Source: Burhinus oedicnemus (Eukaryota > Chordata > Aves > Charadriiformes > Burhinidae). Taken from it: DNA of 64,000 bases. Under the pieces are notes generated by a model. It was given only the letters and a program-made list of their open reading frames with translations, ran no database searches and was not told the DNA's origin. The DNA lies in the NCBI GenBank assembly GCA_008921705.1, contig VFFE01006626.1:747352-811351 (forward strand). Reading direction: 5' to 3'. Shown here one piece after another: positions 12,266 through 26,619 of the stretch; within the stretch, counting starts at the first letter, position 1; every line of letters begins with the position of its first letter. A program made the translations under genes and the position numbers.

Positions 12266-13535
12266 GCTCATAGGTGGCAAACAGTTCTCTGTGGCTTGCA
12301 GATGAGGCATCAGGATTGCTGTTCTTCTGTTGTAGCTTGGTATTTTCTTGTCTGACACACATGGACTCTTTGGTCTGGGGTGGCTGCTCTGCCAAAGTCT
12401 AGGGCTGGGCCAGTATTGAACTGTGACCTGCAAAAGTTTCCTTAGTAATCTTCCTTGTCCCCATTTTAGATGGAAGACTCTCCTGGAAATGCCTAAGGGA
12501 GAAAAGAGGGGTTGGAGGTGGCTGGTTGTTGAAAGCAGTTAAGTTTTAGTAGAACTGGGCCAATTTGAGAATTACTGGCAGAGTTTTGTAAATTTATTCA
12601 TTTCATTTGGCTTGTTTTGCGTTTTTGGATGTGACTTACATGAAAGGAAAACTCTGGATAGTGAGGAAGAAACTATTTTAGTTGCTCCTCCTTCCTCTAA
12701 ATTGAGTAGGGGAGCGTTACCATTTCCATGCACCAGCAACGTGAAGGTTGCAGACTTCTTTAGGCAACATTTGCAGAACTGTGTGCAAGACTACTAAATT
12801 CCCTTCATCTTCCTGCCAAAAATAGTAAACTTTTAAAAATAGGCGAAGCGTTCCAAAGATTGTGAGTACCAGTGTGCTGAGCTACAAAGTTTTTGCATTT
12901 TAAGAGTACCATTTTAGATGTGCTGTGGGCTTATTTGTGTTCTTGTACTGCAGGCACGCTACCTTGGGCTGCTACCTTGTCAGATCTTGTAAGCGAAGGA
13001 GGGTCAGGCCTACTCAGTACTGGAAGGGAGAACTTCAAAGAAAGCTTAAATGTTGGAAGAACTTGACTGATGGAAATTGGTATTCTATTTTTAATTACTG
13101 ATGCTGCAGCTTAGTACTGGAGGCATTGTATTCCAAAAGGTATCTTTTTGACTGAGTGTTCCGTGGAGATCTTCACTGCTTGAATCAGCACTTACTGAAG
13201 GTACTTTTTCTCTAGAATTATAGAAGCTAAGTGTAAGTAGTTCAGAGTATGCAACTATTTGATGTTTTCCTTGCTTTTTCAATTTAATACTGTCATTGTG
13301 GCTTTGTAGACTTGACTGTGATATACTATTAATCACTTTCAGAGCAGCTGCTGTGTTGCTCCCAAGAAGTGAGTGCAAACAGTGATACTGTTGGCAAAAC
13401 ATGTTGGGATGTTCTGAAATGAAAAGCACTTAATAAACATTATTTAGATCAGACAATCTTTTTATTAAGTATTTGAGCCCTGTGCTTCAGGATGGTGTTC
13501 TGAGACAAGAACTTAGAATTAGAAAACTTGCAGGA

Positions 13536-13548
13536 CCCCCCCCCCCCC
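13536..13548. repeat. C13 homopolymer
   Basis: Thirteen consecutive C. The length is likely uncertain in any assembly. Confidence 0.9.
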
Positions 13549-13733
13549 GTGTTATCCACATCACATAAAACCCAACAGTTTAATGTTGGAGAGTGCTTTC
13601 ATGTGAAGATCATGTTAAAGTTCTGCCAGAGATTACCTTTGCATATTGCCTGATCTGAAACCCTGAAATGCTTGAAGTTGTATCTGTGAATTTTTTTTAT
13701 TTTAAAAAAAGTCATTGCAAATCAAGGAAGTTC

Positions 13734-13794
13734 AAAAAAAAAAAAAACCAAACCAAAAAAAAACCCCACAAAACCAAAACAAAAAACCAACAAC
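13734..13794. repeat. A/C-rich low-complexity tract
   Basis: A14 followed by mixed AACC and CAAA units. It has the same style as the tracts at 1599, 50110, 51655 and 54803. Confidence 0.8.
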
Positions 13795-14989
13795 ATGCTT
13801 ATATGCATTTAAGTACATGATGTGTGAAGTATTTGGATTTCAGATTTGCACGAAAACAATACATTCTTTCAAACGATTACATATTTTACAAATAAGTTGT
13901 ACTTAACCTGTAATCTTTTGAAGTAACCATAAAAGCATTTACTGAGAGAAAAGAGTCTTTTGTTGCTTCACCTCTAATCCATATTAGTTTTCTGATTCAT
14001 CTACCCATAGTTGCCTTTAAAATGGCTTGAACTTTGAAATGCACAAATAAGTTTCATCCTCGTAGTTGGGAGCAATTTTATTTTAAAAAGTAAAAAAAAA
14101 AGGCATTGTTTTTTCAACTTTGCCACACCCACCACAAGATAAATTCCTTAATTTTGTGCTGGGTTGCAGTGTAATCACAGGGAAGTGTGCTCCAGCAGCT
14201 GCATGCATTCAGTTGCTGTTTGTGACCACACCTACGTAAGTCAGTGTTGAATGTTACTTCCAACACAATCTCAAAAATTCACAAAACTTCATCTGGGCAT
14301 TATCTTTATTTATAACAAATGCAGAAATAGTGAAAGCTGTGAACCTCTCTTGCTACGTGCAAATCTACTTTTTAAGCACCAGTGCAGTGAGGGACAAGAT
14401 CAGAAATATTAAAGTAAGGCAAAGCACTTTGAGTTTGTAAGAGTAAAGACATACGTAGAGTTACGTCTCTATTTGAAGAATCATGACCTAATCTTATTTG
14501 TAAGTATCAAATGAAGAGAAAAATATGCTTTCCTTATGTGTGTCACACGAGCACCTTCAAAAAGATGACACTTACTTCCTTTAAAACAAAACAATCTCTA
14601 CCAAAAAGGCTGATTGGTGGCTCGGTGTTGATTTAGGGTCTTAACTGATGTATTTCTCTACTGGTATAACTCTGAAACAGTAGTGAAAATATTTTAGGCC
14701 TGTGACTACTGAAATTTGGTATCAAAATGAAGGCCATACTTGCATCATTACCTCTTCATTGAAGCTGATGTTCCTCCTCATAGCTGGATAGGAGGATATG
14801 AGCTGATGGTTGCTAGCGGGGGGCTGGGATGGGTTCCTCATCTGTTGTGCAGAGTCAGGCTGACATACCAAAAATCCTTTAGCTGTTAACCTCTGTGAAC
14901 AAAACCTTCAAAAGAAGGTGGGGAAACTGAAACCTGCGGAGTCAGAAATAAGTCTTGATGTGTGAGTGGGGTTTTTTTTGTTTGGATTT

Positions 14990-15043
14990 GGGTTTGGGGG
15001 GAGGGTTTGTTTTTTTGTTTTTTTTTTTTTTTTTTTTTTCCCC
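14990..15043. repeat. G/T-rich tract followed by T22 and CCCC
   Basis: Three G-runs (14990-14992, 14996-15001, 15003-15005) precede GTTT units and an uninterrupted T22 at 15018-15039. Only three G-runs are close together, so it falls short of a canonical quadruplex motif. Confidence 0.8.
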
Positions 15044-16677
15044 TCTTGGGTCCCAATTTGAATTGTAGGGATCTTGTCTTAAATGGAGCCACAGTTGTTA
15101 ATGATCATGAAAGAAGAGTGAATGTTTGGAGGGGTGGAGGGTTGGCAGAACATCTGATGAGTCTCTAGTAGGAATGTAAGAGTTGCATGAGGGTTACTGC
15201 AGTGGCAATGAAACCGATATTTTATAGGTATTAAAGGAAGATACATGAAAATGCCAGTCATCAATCCCCAGCGCAGCTGTACAGAAATAGCTATGCTTTT
15301 TTTCATTTTGTAATTTTCCCTCTCTCAGTAGCGTGGCTGGCTTAAATGCTTCCTTGCCCTATACCAACATCTGTGCTGGTACAATTGTTTATGGGCTTCA
15401 GCAGTGACGGGGAGCGGAGAACTCCATCTGGGTTAAAAATAACTTGGTCCCGAAAAATAAACTGTATTTTTAACCTGGATCAAGTTTCCTGATCCAGAAC
15501 ACTGTGCAGCCCTGCAAACGCTTGTAGAGACACAAGTGTGAAGGTGCTGCAGGGGTCCTTGGGTGCAGCTGAGACAGTTTAACCCAGGTTTTATGTTATA
15601 CCCCAAGTGCAATAGGCTTGGCAAGCAGATAGGAAAGCAATTTCTGCTGTTTCCCAAGCCTGCAGTGAAGGGATGCGCTTTGTGGGTATTTGAGGCCTTT
15701 TTGAGTGCTAAGTATTCTGTTAGCATGTTTTACATTGTCATTTAACTAGTAAGACATATTTTTCAGCAACAGTAATTGTCAAAAATCCCATCTCTTAATA
15801 CTGAGGTATTTTAGTGGAATGACTTGGGGAGCATCTGGCATGCGATAGGAGAGAGCAATGGTAAAATCTGGAGGCTCACCAAGTATGGTTCTACACTTTG
15901 CGTTCTCCTCTGGTACTTGGTGGGTCTCTGCTGAAAAGGTAGGATGGTTTTCAAGGCCTGTCGAGTGGGGACAGAATACCATACCTTTTAGAGATATTGA
16001 AGGGCTGCCAGTGATCTGTGTGTCACTCAGTGGAGACCTTTGGTGTAAGTGCGTGTCATCCACTTGATTGGTTGTGCCAGTTCCTGAGTTGTCCGTCTGT
16101 TGTCTCCTGTCACCCCTCCTAGGTGGCCTCTTTTTCACGTCTTACACTCCCTAGAAAAAAAATGTATTGAGCCGCCTTCTAGCCTCAGCAGTGTTACAGA
16201 AACAACCCAGTTCTGTTGGACTTGCTTTTAGCAGGTAAAAATTGGAATCTTTCTGAAGCAAAAATGTCTCATTTTCAATTCTAGCAAAAAGAAAACTCCT
16301 ACTTACCTTATACTTGGAAAAAAAAAACCCCAAACCAAAAAACCATGTAGTTGCTAAGGAGTGAGCCACATCCTGACTTTCATGTCATCTACTGAATGTG
16401 GATCTTAATTTCAGCTTCTCAGCTTAAATCGGTATCCTGTTTCAGGGTATGGGGATGAGGGTGGAGATGCATGCCGTGGGTCTGTAGGATTTTGCTCTCA
16501 TGCTCTTGAAAATGCGTCTTGTTGAGACAACTGAGTCTGCCTTGAGTCAGTCTTCTGCCCTCTTAAAATTTTGCTTCTGCCTAAATGTGGGATTGGAGGG
16601 CTAAACGTTGACAAGGTAGGATCATCTCACAAGTTAGCCATCAGCATTTTGGAGACAATGGGTCCATTTGTGATGTA

Positions 16678-16705
16678 GGGTTAGGGTTTTTTTGGGGGGA
16701 GGGGG
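16678..16705 (+). other. G-quadruplex motif with telomere-like hexamer
   Basis: The order is GGG-TTA-GGG-T7-GGGGGG-A-GGGGG. Four G-runs are separated by loops of 3, 7 and 1 bases, so the canonical G3+N1-7 rule is met. The first part contains one GGGTTA unit, but one unit is not an interstitial telomere. Confidence 0.7.
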
Positions 16706-19700
16706 AGAGTTAGTGTATGTGGGGATGTTCTGGGTTTTTTTGTTATTTTGTTTTTATTTGGGTGGGTTTTTTTAGAGAGATGATTTAAAAGTGTTAGAAA
16801 TGGAAAGTGGAGTGAAACAGTTTTCTTTCCTTGCACTTCACAAAACTCCTCTAGCATAGTAAATCTACTTTCAGTTCACTTAGGGATCTAGCAATGGGAT
16901 GCCTTGGTTCCTAATACGGCAGATACTACATCTGCTTCCTGTACGTTATCAGGTGCGGTTTTAGGTCTGGGTTGTCATCTGCAAAGCTCTTGTGGAACCG
17001 GCCCTGGCTATTTTAGAGGCCATTTCAGCTTGTGGTCTGTAATAACAGAGTAATCAGGGACTCCAAGCAGACAGAGCTTAAAGCGATGCTATCGGGGGGG
17101 TGATGAGGAGCTTTCTTGGCAGCACTTAGCCTGGAACTCTGTTTTGCATGATATGAGCCTGAGCCTGGATTTTACTGGTTTTAGGGTGAAATGTGAGAAG
17201 GTTGGTTTTACAGAAGGTTTATCTGCAGTGCTAAGTAGTAGAGTGCTCCAAGTGAGGGGATTTTCTGAAGAAAGTTTCTCTATGCCAATACCTGAATATA
17301 ATCTGATTCTTCAGGGCTTCAATTTTTTTTACGTTATTACCATGGACTTGGTCTGATTTCCAGTCCGCCACCCCCCCAGTTAAGAAATATCTTTATTTTG
17401 CTATAGTCAAAAAGTATCTGTTTTCTTGGCTGTGTTATGAGCATAAGCTTAAGTAATCAGTTGTAAGAAGTACTGACTATCTTCTGGCTTGGTAGATGTG
17501 TACGATTTTCAGAGGTATCCTGATTTCACACTCCCTTCTGTTTTTTAGGTAAGAATAAATAAATTCCAATTCCTGAAAATGCTCATGTATAAAAATCCAA
17601 ACTACTTGTGGATGTCTGCTACTGAAAGAAAATGTCGGTTGAATAATAGACACTAAAATGTTTGACAAAAAACTTCAGCGTGGCAACAGTGGAGGAGGTG
17701 GGGAGAATAATGTTTGTTTGAAGATCAGTGCACCCTGGAGAAGAAATTTATTATGATAGTATCAGAATAAATAAAGAAGTTCTTTGGTGTAGTTTTGTTT
17801 GTGTCTTTCTAATTAGCGTGGTTCCTTGGGGGCTAATTTCTGCTGGAGACTGACCTGTATGGGTTTATAATAGGGGTGTACAAGAACTTGGTTTTGTATT
17901 TTATTTTCTTCTAAGCAGGTTTGGGGTTTTTTTTTTCCTTTTTTTACAGTTGATGTATGTAGCACTTTGGTTACCAGTAACAAAGGAGAGAATTCCTTCT
18001 TAATCATTCTGTTCCTAGTGTGGGGGAATTGTCCCAGATTTAGTGTTTCACTTGAAAATTGTTTACATTATGGTTTTTTTTTTTTCCTTAAATTTGTCCT
18101 GTACCTGCGCTTTGATGCTTGCCCATGTTTCTTACTTAACTGTAGTAGACTCCACGTGTCTCTGTTGGAAGTTCCTTTTCGAGCCACGCTCTTTCGTTTT
18201 GTGGTTGGGCTTGTAACCGTTTCAAAACTTTGAGCTGTTGTTGTAGTGTGGGAGCTGGTGATGTGCATTATTAAGGACATCTATGTAATTTCAAAATGCT
18301 GACTTCAAAAATATGTTTGGAGTTTTTAAATACACATATTAGACCACATTGCGTTGCCGAGTTCAAGAGGGTCTTTCCTTGATTACTTAAGAAAAAGATT
18401 AGTAGTTCTCAGTCATTGACCCTTTGATCAGATGTCAGCCATAAATTGTTTCCCTGACCAGATTAAGCAATATTGTTTGTAGGATCCAAGTGAGAAATTA
18501 TGTGTGCTGATATTGATGTGATGGGTTGTATAAGCATCTAACATGTAAGGTCTCAGTTTGGGTACGAAGGAGATGGGGAAGTAGTAGCAAGCATCAAATT
18601 GGTTTTGGTGTAGTAATAGAAGGAAAGTTTTAGTGGGATGCATAAAAGGGAGGCCATGATACGAGTTCAGAAGAAACCATTGAGTTTGGACCATAGGTTC
18701 AGAGTGAAAGGAATAGTTAGGTAGTCATGGCCATTGTTTTCTAGCTAAACTCTTGCCTGAAACTGCGTTGGCTACTTTCTCTCTCGTCTTTACCAGGAAC
18801 AGTCTTTGCAGTGTTAACTCTGGCTCCTACTCAGATTTTGATATTCCTCTAGGGACTGCTGCTAGTCTGGCTCTGTCAGTTCACATTTACTGCTGGTCTG
18901 ACCTGAGTCAGAGGTGAAAGACAGAGCAGGGTCCCCACTTGCAATGAAAATCAGTTTACGTGGGAATTACCTCAAACTGTGCTTCTGAAGCTTTCCTTGT
19001 GCCTTTCTGCAGTTCTCCCTCTGCAGCCTGCAAGATGGGTGCCTTTTCCCATGTTTCACTGGCCAAACTCGTCTTAACTGCAGTGCCAAAACACAGGTGG
19101 TATTAGTTGGAAGTCTTGGAGTGCCTTGGGGCATCTCCAGCGCAGGGTGGGCACAAGAGTTTGGGCACAGCTCAGGCAGTTCGCAAATGGGACAGGCAGA
19201 CTCTGCAAACAGCTGTGATTTAATTTGAACTGAAGAGTGTGCCTCCCACTCGCTCTCCCAAAGGCCAGCACGCTGCTGAAGGAGCTAGTGCGTAGGGTAC
19301 TTTGTCACTTGCGAGCTAGGGAATGCTTTGGGCAGACTTTGTATTGCTGATTTCTCCCAGTGCTGTGCCAGATACGAGAAGCTAGCAAGTCACGCTAGCC
19401 TCGCTGTTTTTCTTAACTCAGGTAAAGTTTATGGGTTTATAAAACTTTGTCAAGTTTTCAGTGAAGGTTTTGAACAGTGAGTGGCCTGTAATGGGGCCGT
19501 CTTGATTTCTGGGAGGCAAATGCTGGGAGATTCCATGTTCTTGCTGGAGTGTGTTTGTGTACTACTTCAGTTCCTATGGGATTTCTCTCATGCTAATTAT
19601 TGACCCTGAGAAATGATCATAGCAACTAGAAAAAATAGAAATACTGGAAGCTGTTGTGCCCCATTTGTTTGAGGAATATGGCCACAGTTTGTCCCAGAAA

Positions 19701-22700
19701 TAAATTCCACTTTTGGCTGTAATTGTGGGGATGTGGGGGTAGCGTAATGGCTTCTGCTCAGTGTGGTGTCTAGGTTTGTGGACTGGATTAGAGTAACAGG
19801 CTATAGGTCTGTCTTTGACTTGATTGTCAAAAAAACCACTGCATTTTTCAGGCTTTTTCTGGTTAATTTTCATATTAAAAAGAGAAAAGGCAGTAAATAC
19901 ACGATCCAGTTACGAGTTTTCATTTTCTTCTTTGTCCTGCATCTGAGATCAGCATCAGCTTGCCCTGTCAGTGAAATGGGACTAGTTGCAGACTTTCTCA
20001 GTTGTGGCACAGTTACTTTCTTTTGGAGAAGCTCAGATATTAAGCATAATCAACATTGCAGATGAAAGGCATTGCACCCTGATAAATGCTTGGTTTTACG
20101 TATGAGATTAATAAAGCCAGAATCTGTGAAAAAAGAACTTTTGGACTGTTGTAAGCATATAGCTTGTTCAGAACTGTGTGTCACTGTGCAGCAGAGTTTC
20201 TTCCACTTCGCTGGCTGCAACTGCTGATCATTGCCTTTCCTTGTTGTACGTGAACCTTGTAATCTCCCCTGGAGTCACCCAGGACTGAGAAGCTCCTTTG
20301 AATGTTGCCAAGGCAGACAACTGCACCCTTACTCCCTCTTCCAGGCACGGGGGATGTTGAACGTTGCTCCTGTGAGCAGACCGAGCTCCCTGCATCGCCA
20401 GCAGGGAAGGTGGGAGTGTATCGGCAAGGCTTCGTCCGCTATACTGCCGTGCCCGGTGCTGCCTGCCACCACGCAAGCCAGGAAATAAGCCTTGCTGCCT
20501 GTCCTGCCTGCTGAGGTGCTGCCTTCCCTTCCCCAGCCTGGATTTATAGGGTTAGACTGTGTATCAATTCAATTAATCTACTGATGTGTTTTTATGAAGA
20601 ATTGAACCAAATCGCTTTCCCACTCCTGCATTTACAGATAGAGGAGTAGTTTTTCACATAGTGCCATGAATTATTGATTACTCTGGGCTTCCTTTCCGTT
20701 TCAGGTCCTGCTGCTTTCATTGAATACAAAGTTAGAGATGTCCCTGCTCTGCAGCACCACCGAGATGGCAGGGAGAGGGGAGACTCCATCAAGTTCAGTG
20801 TTACAGTGAATTAACAGTGTAGCTAGCAGAAGCCCTGTTGGACACAGTGATAGTTTAGCGCTAATAATCACAGTATTTTTTTAAATGCTTATATGGTTAG
20901 CAGCAGATATGCAGTAACTCCAGGTCACTGACTTTTTTTTTTTTTCCCCTCAACCTTGAAGACAGCAGTGCAACTCTCCAACTGGAGAGCTGCGTAGCAT
21001 GTATGTGTGTATTCTCGTGTCCCCATCCCAGTGGTGTCAGGCTAGAAGAGACTTAGATTGCAATAAGATAAATTTTCTAAAGCTTCCAGTATTTCTCATG
21101 TATTTTTTACTGATAATGAAGGGATGTGAAAGAAAATCATGGTACTGGCATTATGTACTCTGCTTAGAAAATAGTGTTTTGCAGTTTATATAGACAAGCA
21201 GGACTTTGAGCAGAGACATGTGGAATTTTCTGTCCTGGGGTAGATAACGAGCTTGTTCTGTGTGCTGCTCTCAGCCCGAAACGTAACCATTTTATCTGTG
21301 ACCTGAATGTGTGTATTTTTTTCCTCATTTATAAGAACTGGACACTGCTTTCTTGCACGACTCTCATGCCTGTAGCCGACATTGCAGTAGTGCTTTACCT
21401 GGTAATGTTCTCTCTTGTACAAAAACCCGCTCCTGCTGCATAGCATGTGGCATGCTCCTGCGGTGTCTGCATTTCAGTTACTATGCAAATGCCGGAGTGC
21501 CTCTCTTGACGGAAAGGCTGTAGAAATACCCATAATGTTGCTGCTACTCTAATTCTGCCCTTGAAAGCAAGAATGTTTATGGAATTTTGGTCTTATTCTT
21601 TAGGCCTTGCATTCCTCAGTAAATAACAGTATTTGACTGTAAAATACCATTTGGGGTTTGAGTAAGGAAATGGATGAGAGGCCCAAATGCATGAATCGGG
21701 ATGCTTTCTTTCTGTGGCCTGTACAGCAATTGGGTCTGCCTTCTGTGCAGGGAGGAGAACAGGCTGTGAAGTCAGTCTGTGAGGTTGTACTTGAGCTCTT
21801 CCTTGCGTATCAAGTGCTTGAAATTTACATTGTCTTCCCTCTTCTCCCTCTGGAAAAGAAACACCTTACTTTTTTCATGGAGAATTAAGCGAAGTCAGTC
21901 GGATTTGTATCAACTGGGGGAGATGCTCGGTGTTCTGCGGCATAATGCTCTCTGTAACAAAATACACTGAAGTGGATGCTTTCTCCTCTCTGACAGTAAT
22001 GAGGAGGGTTGACTTGAGGCAGAAAGCATTCTCCCATCCTTTTCTGATAACCTAGTCAGCTTGGAAAAGCTTAATCACTGTGGCCTGGTTAGAAGTGTTT
22101 ACTGTGTGCGGGCAGGGAAGAACTGCAGCAGTTATCACTCCTCCTGTTTTTCCTGACTTCAAAAGCTTAAAACCATCATTTCTCAAGAATTCCCCATGCT
22201 GTAAATCCCCATTTCTCTTGTGTGCTTGCGTTTCCTAAATGAGCCTTATCTGTAGTGACAGGGCTTTAGTGACCAATTGATCTGGGTCTGGGTGGCTCTC
22301 TCTTCTCTTGCCACATTGACTAATTTTGACAGCAGATTCTGCTGGTCATAAATGGAAATTACCGCAGTTCTTGCTGACTTTCTAGATGTTTGAATCCTGC
22401 TTTAGAAGCTGGATGACAGTTTTTTTTAGATAAGAACCCTTACAAAAAGAAAAAAAGGAATTGGGCCTTTCAGACCATATACCTTTCTGGTGGTTGAATA
22501 TGGGAGCAGTAAACATCTCTGCCATTACCATTAACATAAATTCAAGCAGATCCAGTATCCTGTGGTGGTTGTGCTGACATAAATTGTAGTAGTGCAGAGG
22601 ACACCATTAACTGATGCTGGTGTGATTCAGACAGTTGCCTCAGATATCTTTGTTCACCACCTTGCCTTTAATCACGTAAAATTCCAAAGGTGGCACATTT

Positions 22701-25700
22701 CTAAATTTTGTTTCAGAAGCTACAATTTTTTTTATGGATTAATTTAATAAAACAGGTAGAACTCGTGTGAAGAATGTCCAGCCTGTAAGGTCAGGCACTG
22801 AGGCCTCAGTGTCCTGCAGCTGGGTTTGGTGACTGTCCCTATCAGTTACTTAGCAAGGAATGAAAAAAAACCCGGTGTTAAGTTGTTCTGAAAATCCACC
22901 AGCAAAGAGCTCAATCTGCTCTCCAGCGTGCACCAGAATCTTCTGGGGAGGGAGAGGGAAAACAGAGAGCACACCAGTGGTTTTTTTTTTTTTTTTTGTC
23001 AGAAAATGTCACTGTGTTTGAAGGCTCCAGTTGCACAAACTGAAAAGGGAGAGCGAGGCTTTGCCGGCACCTCTTTGTCCCAGTGGATCATAAGAGTTTT
23101 GAACAATTAGTACCACGTCAGTGTCAAACATGGTTGAAATCTCTCCAAGGCTTATAGCTTACGTCGACATCCACGTCAGTAGTTTTCCGTGTTAGAAGGG
23201 ATCCTTCTGATTCAAAGGAGATGCATGTGTCAGGACAGTTTAGTTTACAATCCTTGCCGGTGCCTGCCAGGCTGTTAGGTCAAAGAGATAGCAGGAAGCT
23301 GTGGCTTTCCATGCCGATCGGTCTAATTTTTAACCCATTGGAGCCCAGAACTATTGACTTCTCTTTCCAGTGCAGCATGGATGTATAACACACATTCAGA
23401 GCACTGAGACTTCCCTCTCTTCTTGGATGACCTTAAAAAGCACCCGTCAAGGATTTTTGGTACTAAAAGACTATAGGCTATAGGTTGGGGCCTTTTATAC
23501 AAGTACTACACCGCCCAAGCTTAAAACTATATCCATGGTGTTCAGGAGAGTCCAGCATACACAGTTACTCCATAAATGCCTTTGCAGGCCATGTATCATA
23601 GCTCAGGACCTTCTTTAGCATGTCTTGCTCTGTTGTCGTACCAGAATAACGTCGTCTTGAGTAGTCCAGTAGATGCAGTAAGTAGATGCAGTAGGAAACC
23701 TACATATTACTGAGGAGAATGTTACTGGCTCTTGCAGGGACCTCAGTGATATCATTTTTCTCTATCTTAATGAAGCATTACAGTTCGTTTACATAGTGAT
23801 AAATATAATAATTATTGTAGTGATGGCTGTGTGCCCAAGATGCCTAGAAAGCTGAACATGAAATCTTTTTAATGGCATCATAATGGTCTTTGTAAGTGTT
23901 ACAGATTTCCTAGTGTTATGTGTAATAAATAATGCACGTTATTTTCCAGTGGACTTCTACAACTCAACAGTGTATACACACAGAAAACACTTTGTCTTGG
24001 GAAACTAAATTTTTTCTGTGGCAACTTTCTCTGGTTAGACAGTGTTCAGCAATGGAAATGCACTAAAAGATAAGCAGAGCTACTACAGTAGGCGTGCTGG
24101 GGGGGCGAATGCGTTTGTGGAATGGGGGGAGATGAGATGAAAAACACATACTAGGCCTTGGAGAGTAAGTTGGGTTCCTTCCTCTCTTCACTAATACATT
24201 TTTGTGCCTTAATTTCTGTTTTGTAAATAATATGTTTCACAGGAATACACAGACTTACCACAGTGTGGCTTCCTTCCCTTCTCCCTCTTAGATTTCTCAA
24301 AGGAAACAATCTGTAGCCAGTGTGAGTTGCTTGTTTGTGGATTCTGCTTCACTTGGCAAGCTATAACTCTTTTCACTTTGGGTCCCATTCCTGGCAAGGG
24401 TCAAACATTTAACTACAGAACTCGGCAGGAAGCTGTTGGACTAAGATGCATCAGGCAAGAGAAGAGCTGTTTGTGTTTTTTTGCGTTGCTTCTTCCAGCA
24501 GATCTGAATTAAAAATAAGTGGAAAAGTGTTAGGCTCTTGAATTTTTAATATTAAAGTGTACTCTTTCCTCATATTTAAAATGCTACACCAAGAGCGTCT
24601 GCACCACAATAATTCATTGGAGATGAACCATGAATTTTCAGAATTAGTGCTGAATCCTGTATGGTCCCACCTTCCCTTATGCTTAAGGATAAGTTCCCAG
24701 CAGCTTCACGTTTTTGGGATGTGTGAGCCAAGTAAGAGTTAACAGTCAAATTATTAGCATCTGAGTAGAACAAAATACTGCAACTATAGCAACTACAAAT
24801 GAGACAATACTAAAATCAGTGATTTTTAAAAATTCTTTCTTATGCCATAGTGAAAAGTAAAAGGGGAACAAGTTATGAGAAAATATTTATATCTCTGGTG
24901 ACTTTCAGAGCTGTGATTTCTTTATTACTTTGACCAATCTCAATCATTTGGATTATTACTTGTAAAGAGCACAGTATCTTAAAAGAATCTGGTGTGGTGG
25001 TGGTGTGCAGACGACTACTTAGTGAAACTCAGTATTAGGGACTTATTTTTCCTGTGACTTTGATGCTTTGGCAGGGGCGGGAATGAGAGAGATGAGAGAA
25101 AAAGGGTGGCTAGTGAATAAAATATATAGCCTTTTCCTTTAGGAATACAACGTATGTGGTCTGTTTCTCAAGGAAAGTTTTTGAAGTCTTTGTTCCTGTG
25201 AGTTCAAGAAGAAATAAGAAGGGACTTTTAAAAATCTGGTTTCGTTTTGAGTCTTGTCCAGCAGAACCGTTCCAGCATACCCGAGTGCTTCATTGGCCTG
25301 TGTGGTTGTATTATCACAATACTCCCTCAAACCAGGACTTCAGGGTATCTTTCTGATTGCACCTGTAGCTGAGGAACAGTACTCGCCTGACAGCCCTTAC
25401 AGGGAAGAAAAACGTCATTGTCAAGGCAAGAAGCAAAAGCTGGCATCTGTTTCAATGCACAGCATTTTCTTTTTGTAGGCCCAATGAAACCTGAGTATAA
25501 AGAATTATGACTTACCATGTGGACCTCACCACAGAGTGTTACATTCATGTTCTTGGATGTGCCATACTCTCTGTAGGGGAGGTTTGTGTAATACATACAG
25601 GCACCTTCATTTTGTATATTTGAAAAGAAATATTCACATAATATGCACACAAACTTAAATGTTTTTGTATCGTGTGAAAAGTGATTTATCTAGTGAATCT

Positions 25701-26619
25701 TTTGTATTTTAATTATCCTCTGTCACCCCACAGACTACCAGTTTACAGGGCTGAGTAATTCCAGGCTCATAGTCGTCAATCACATCTGATGTTACCCTGT
25801 TTTAGTTGTTGCTTATACTTCTGGTCTTAACCAGAGACATCTCTGGTCAGCCCACAATGCCCAGATGCCCTTTAGTTGCAGTGGTCAATATGTTGAAATA
25901 CTGTGGTGTATGTGGTGGTCTCTTGTCTTTTCCAAGGTGACTGGAAATGCTGGTTACGTCTTGAATCACATTAGGCCGAGCTCTTTCCTCCTCCTTGCAT
26001 TCTAGAAACAAATGTTTTTGCTTTGCCCTTTTGGACTCTTGCTGCAAGCTGATGTGCTGTAAGATGTTGCCAGTACCTCTTTTTCCTAATGGTTTAAAAA
26101 AAACCCATAAAATCTGCTTGCTGCTGGAAACTTCAGTGAGTTCCTTCAAACCACGTTAAATAGCCTTAGTGGTGTTTCCTCGTTCCTCTCTGTTGGCTAC
26201 TGGGCGGCTGCTGGTAGAGCAGGGAGGCTGACGGTGAGGGGTTGGTGCCTTAGGCTGGTGCATGGTGAAAAAACCTGCTTTGAGAAGGAGAAACAAAATC
26301 TCACTGGCTGTGGAAAGCCAATTAGCGTGGGGCTGCATGGTGTTAGAGCTAACCTTGGCTCTGAGCTGTGTGTCAAGGGGGACTGTGCAGCTGCGTCCTC
26401 AGAGCATGCGTTGGCCCAAGTAACAGGAACAGAGGCAGCCACAGCCCCTAAATCTGCTGTGCTGAAATGCGGAGGCAAGTGTGCGTGAATATATGCTGAG
26501 AAATGAAATGGGAAAGGAGATGTCTGATTGCTACAGCAGCTTGCAAAAAGCAAAAGGCGTCTGTCAGTTCAAGCCCAGGGCTGGAGGTTAGCACGTCCAA
26601 AGCTCAAATTCAGGATAGA
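16706..26619. other. Unique noncoding DNA, about 9.9 kb, no gene seen
   Basis: No exon, RNA gene or transposon body recognised. Notable simple sequence: a pyrimidine tract ending TTTTTTTACAG (17927-17949, acceptor-like), T-runs at about 18074-18086 and 20932-20945, and T17 at 22981-22997. A short direct duplication around 23669-23692 repeats GTAGATGCAGTA. A modestly CpG-bearing patch lies at 20340-20480. Overlapping frames on both strands at 20228-20514 reflect its higher GC content. Confidence 0.5.
22981..22997. repeat. T17 homopolymer
   Basis: An uninterrupted T run with no flanking element recognised. Confidence 0.9.

Larger units (their letters stand above)
11563..16677. other. Unique noncoding DNA with several homopolymers
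   Basis: No gene found. The stretch holds T27 (12235-12261), C13 (13536-13548), an A/C-rich tract (13734-13794) and a G/T-rich to T22 tract (14990-15039). Some short open frames contain lysine runs because they translate these homopolymers. Confidence 0.5.

Noticed and set aside
12168..12395. Lysine-run open frame (similar ones at 14886-15092, 27405-27629 and 8668-8961)
   Set aside because: The lysine runs are the reverse-strand reading of T homopolymers, not basic protein domains.
12450..12482. CCCCATTTTAGATGGAAGAC resembling one MIR block
   Set aside because: Only one block matches, with no neighbouring MIR landmarks.
23669..23692. Short direct repeats here and at 31660 and 63631 considered as CRISPR repeats
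   Set aside because: Only two adjacent copies each, without spacers, in a vertebrate genome. They are slippage duplications.
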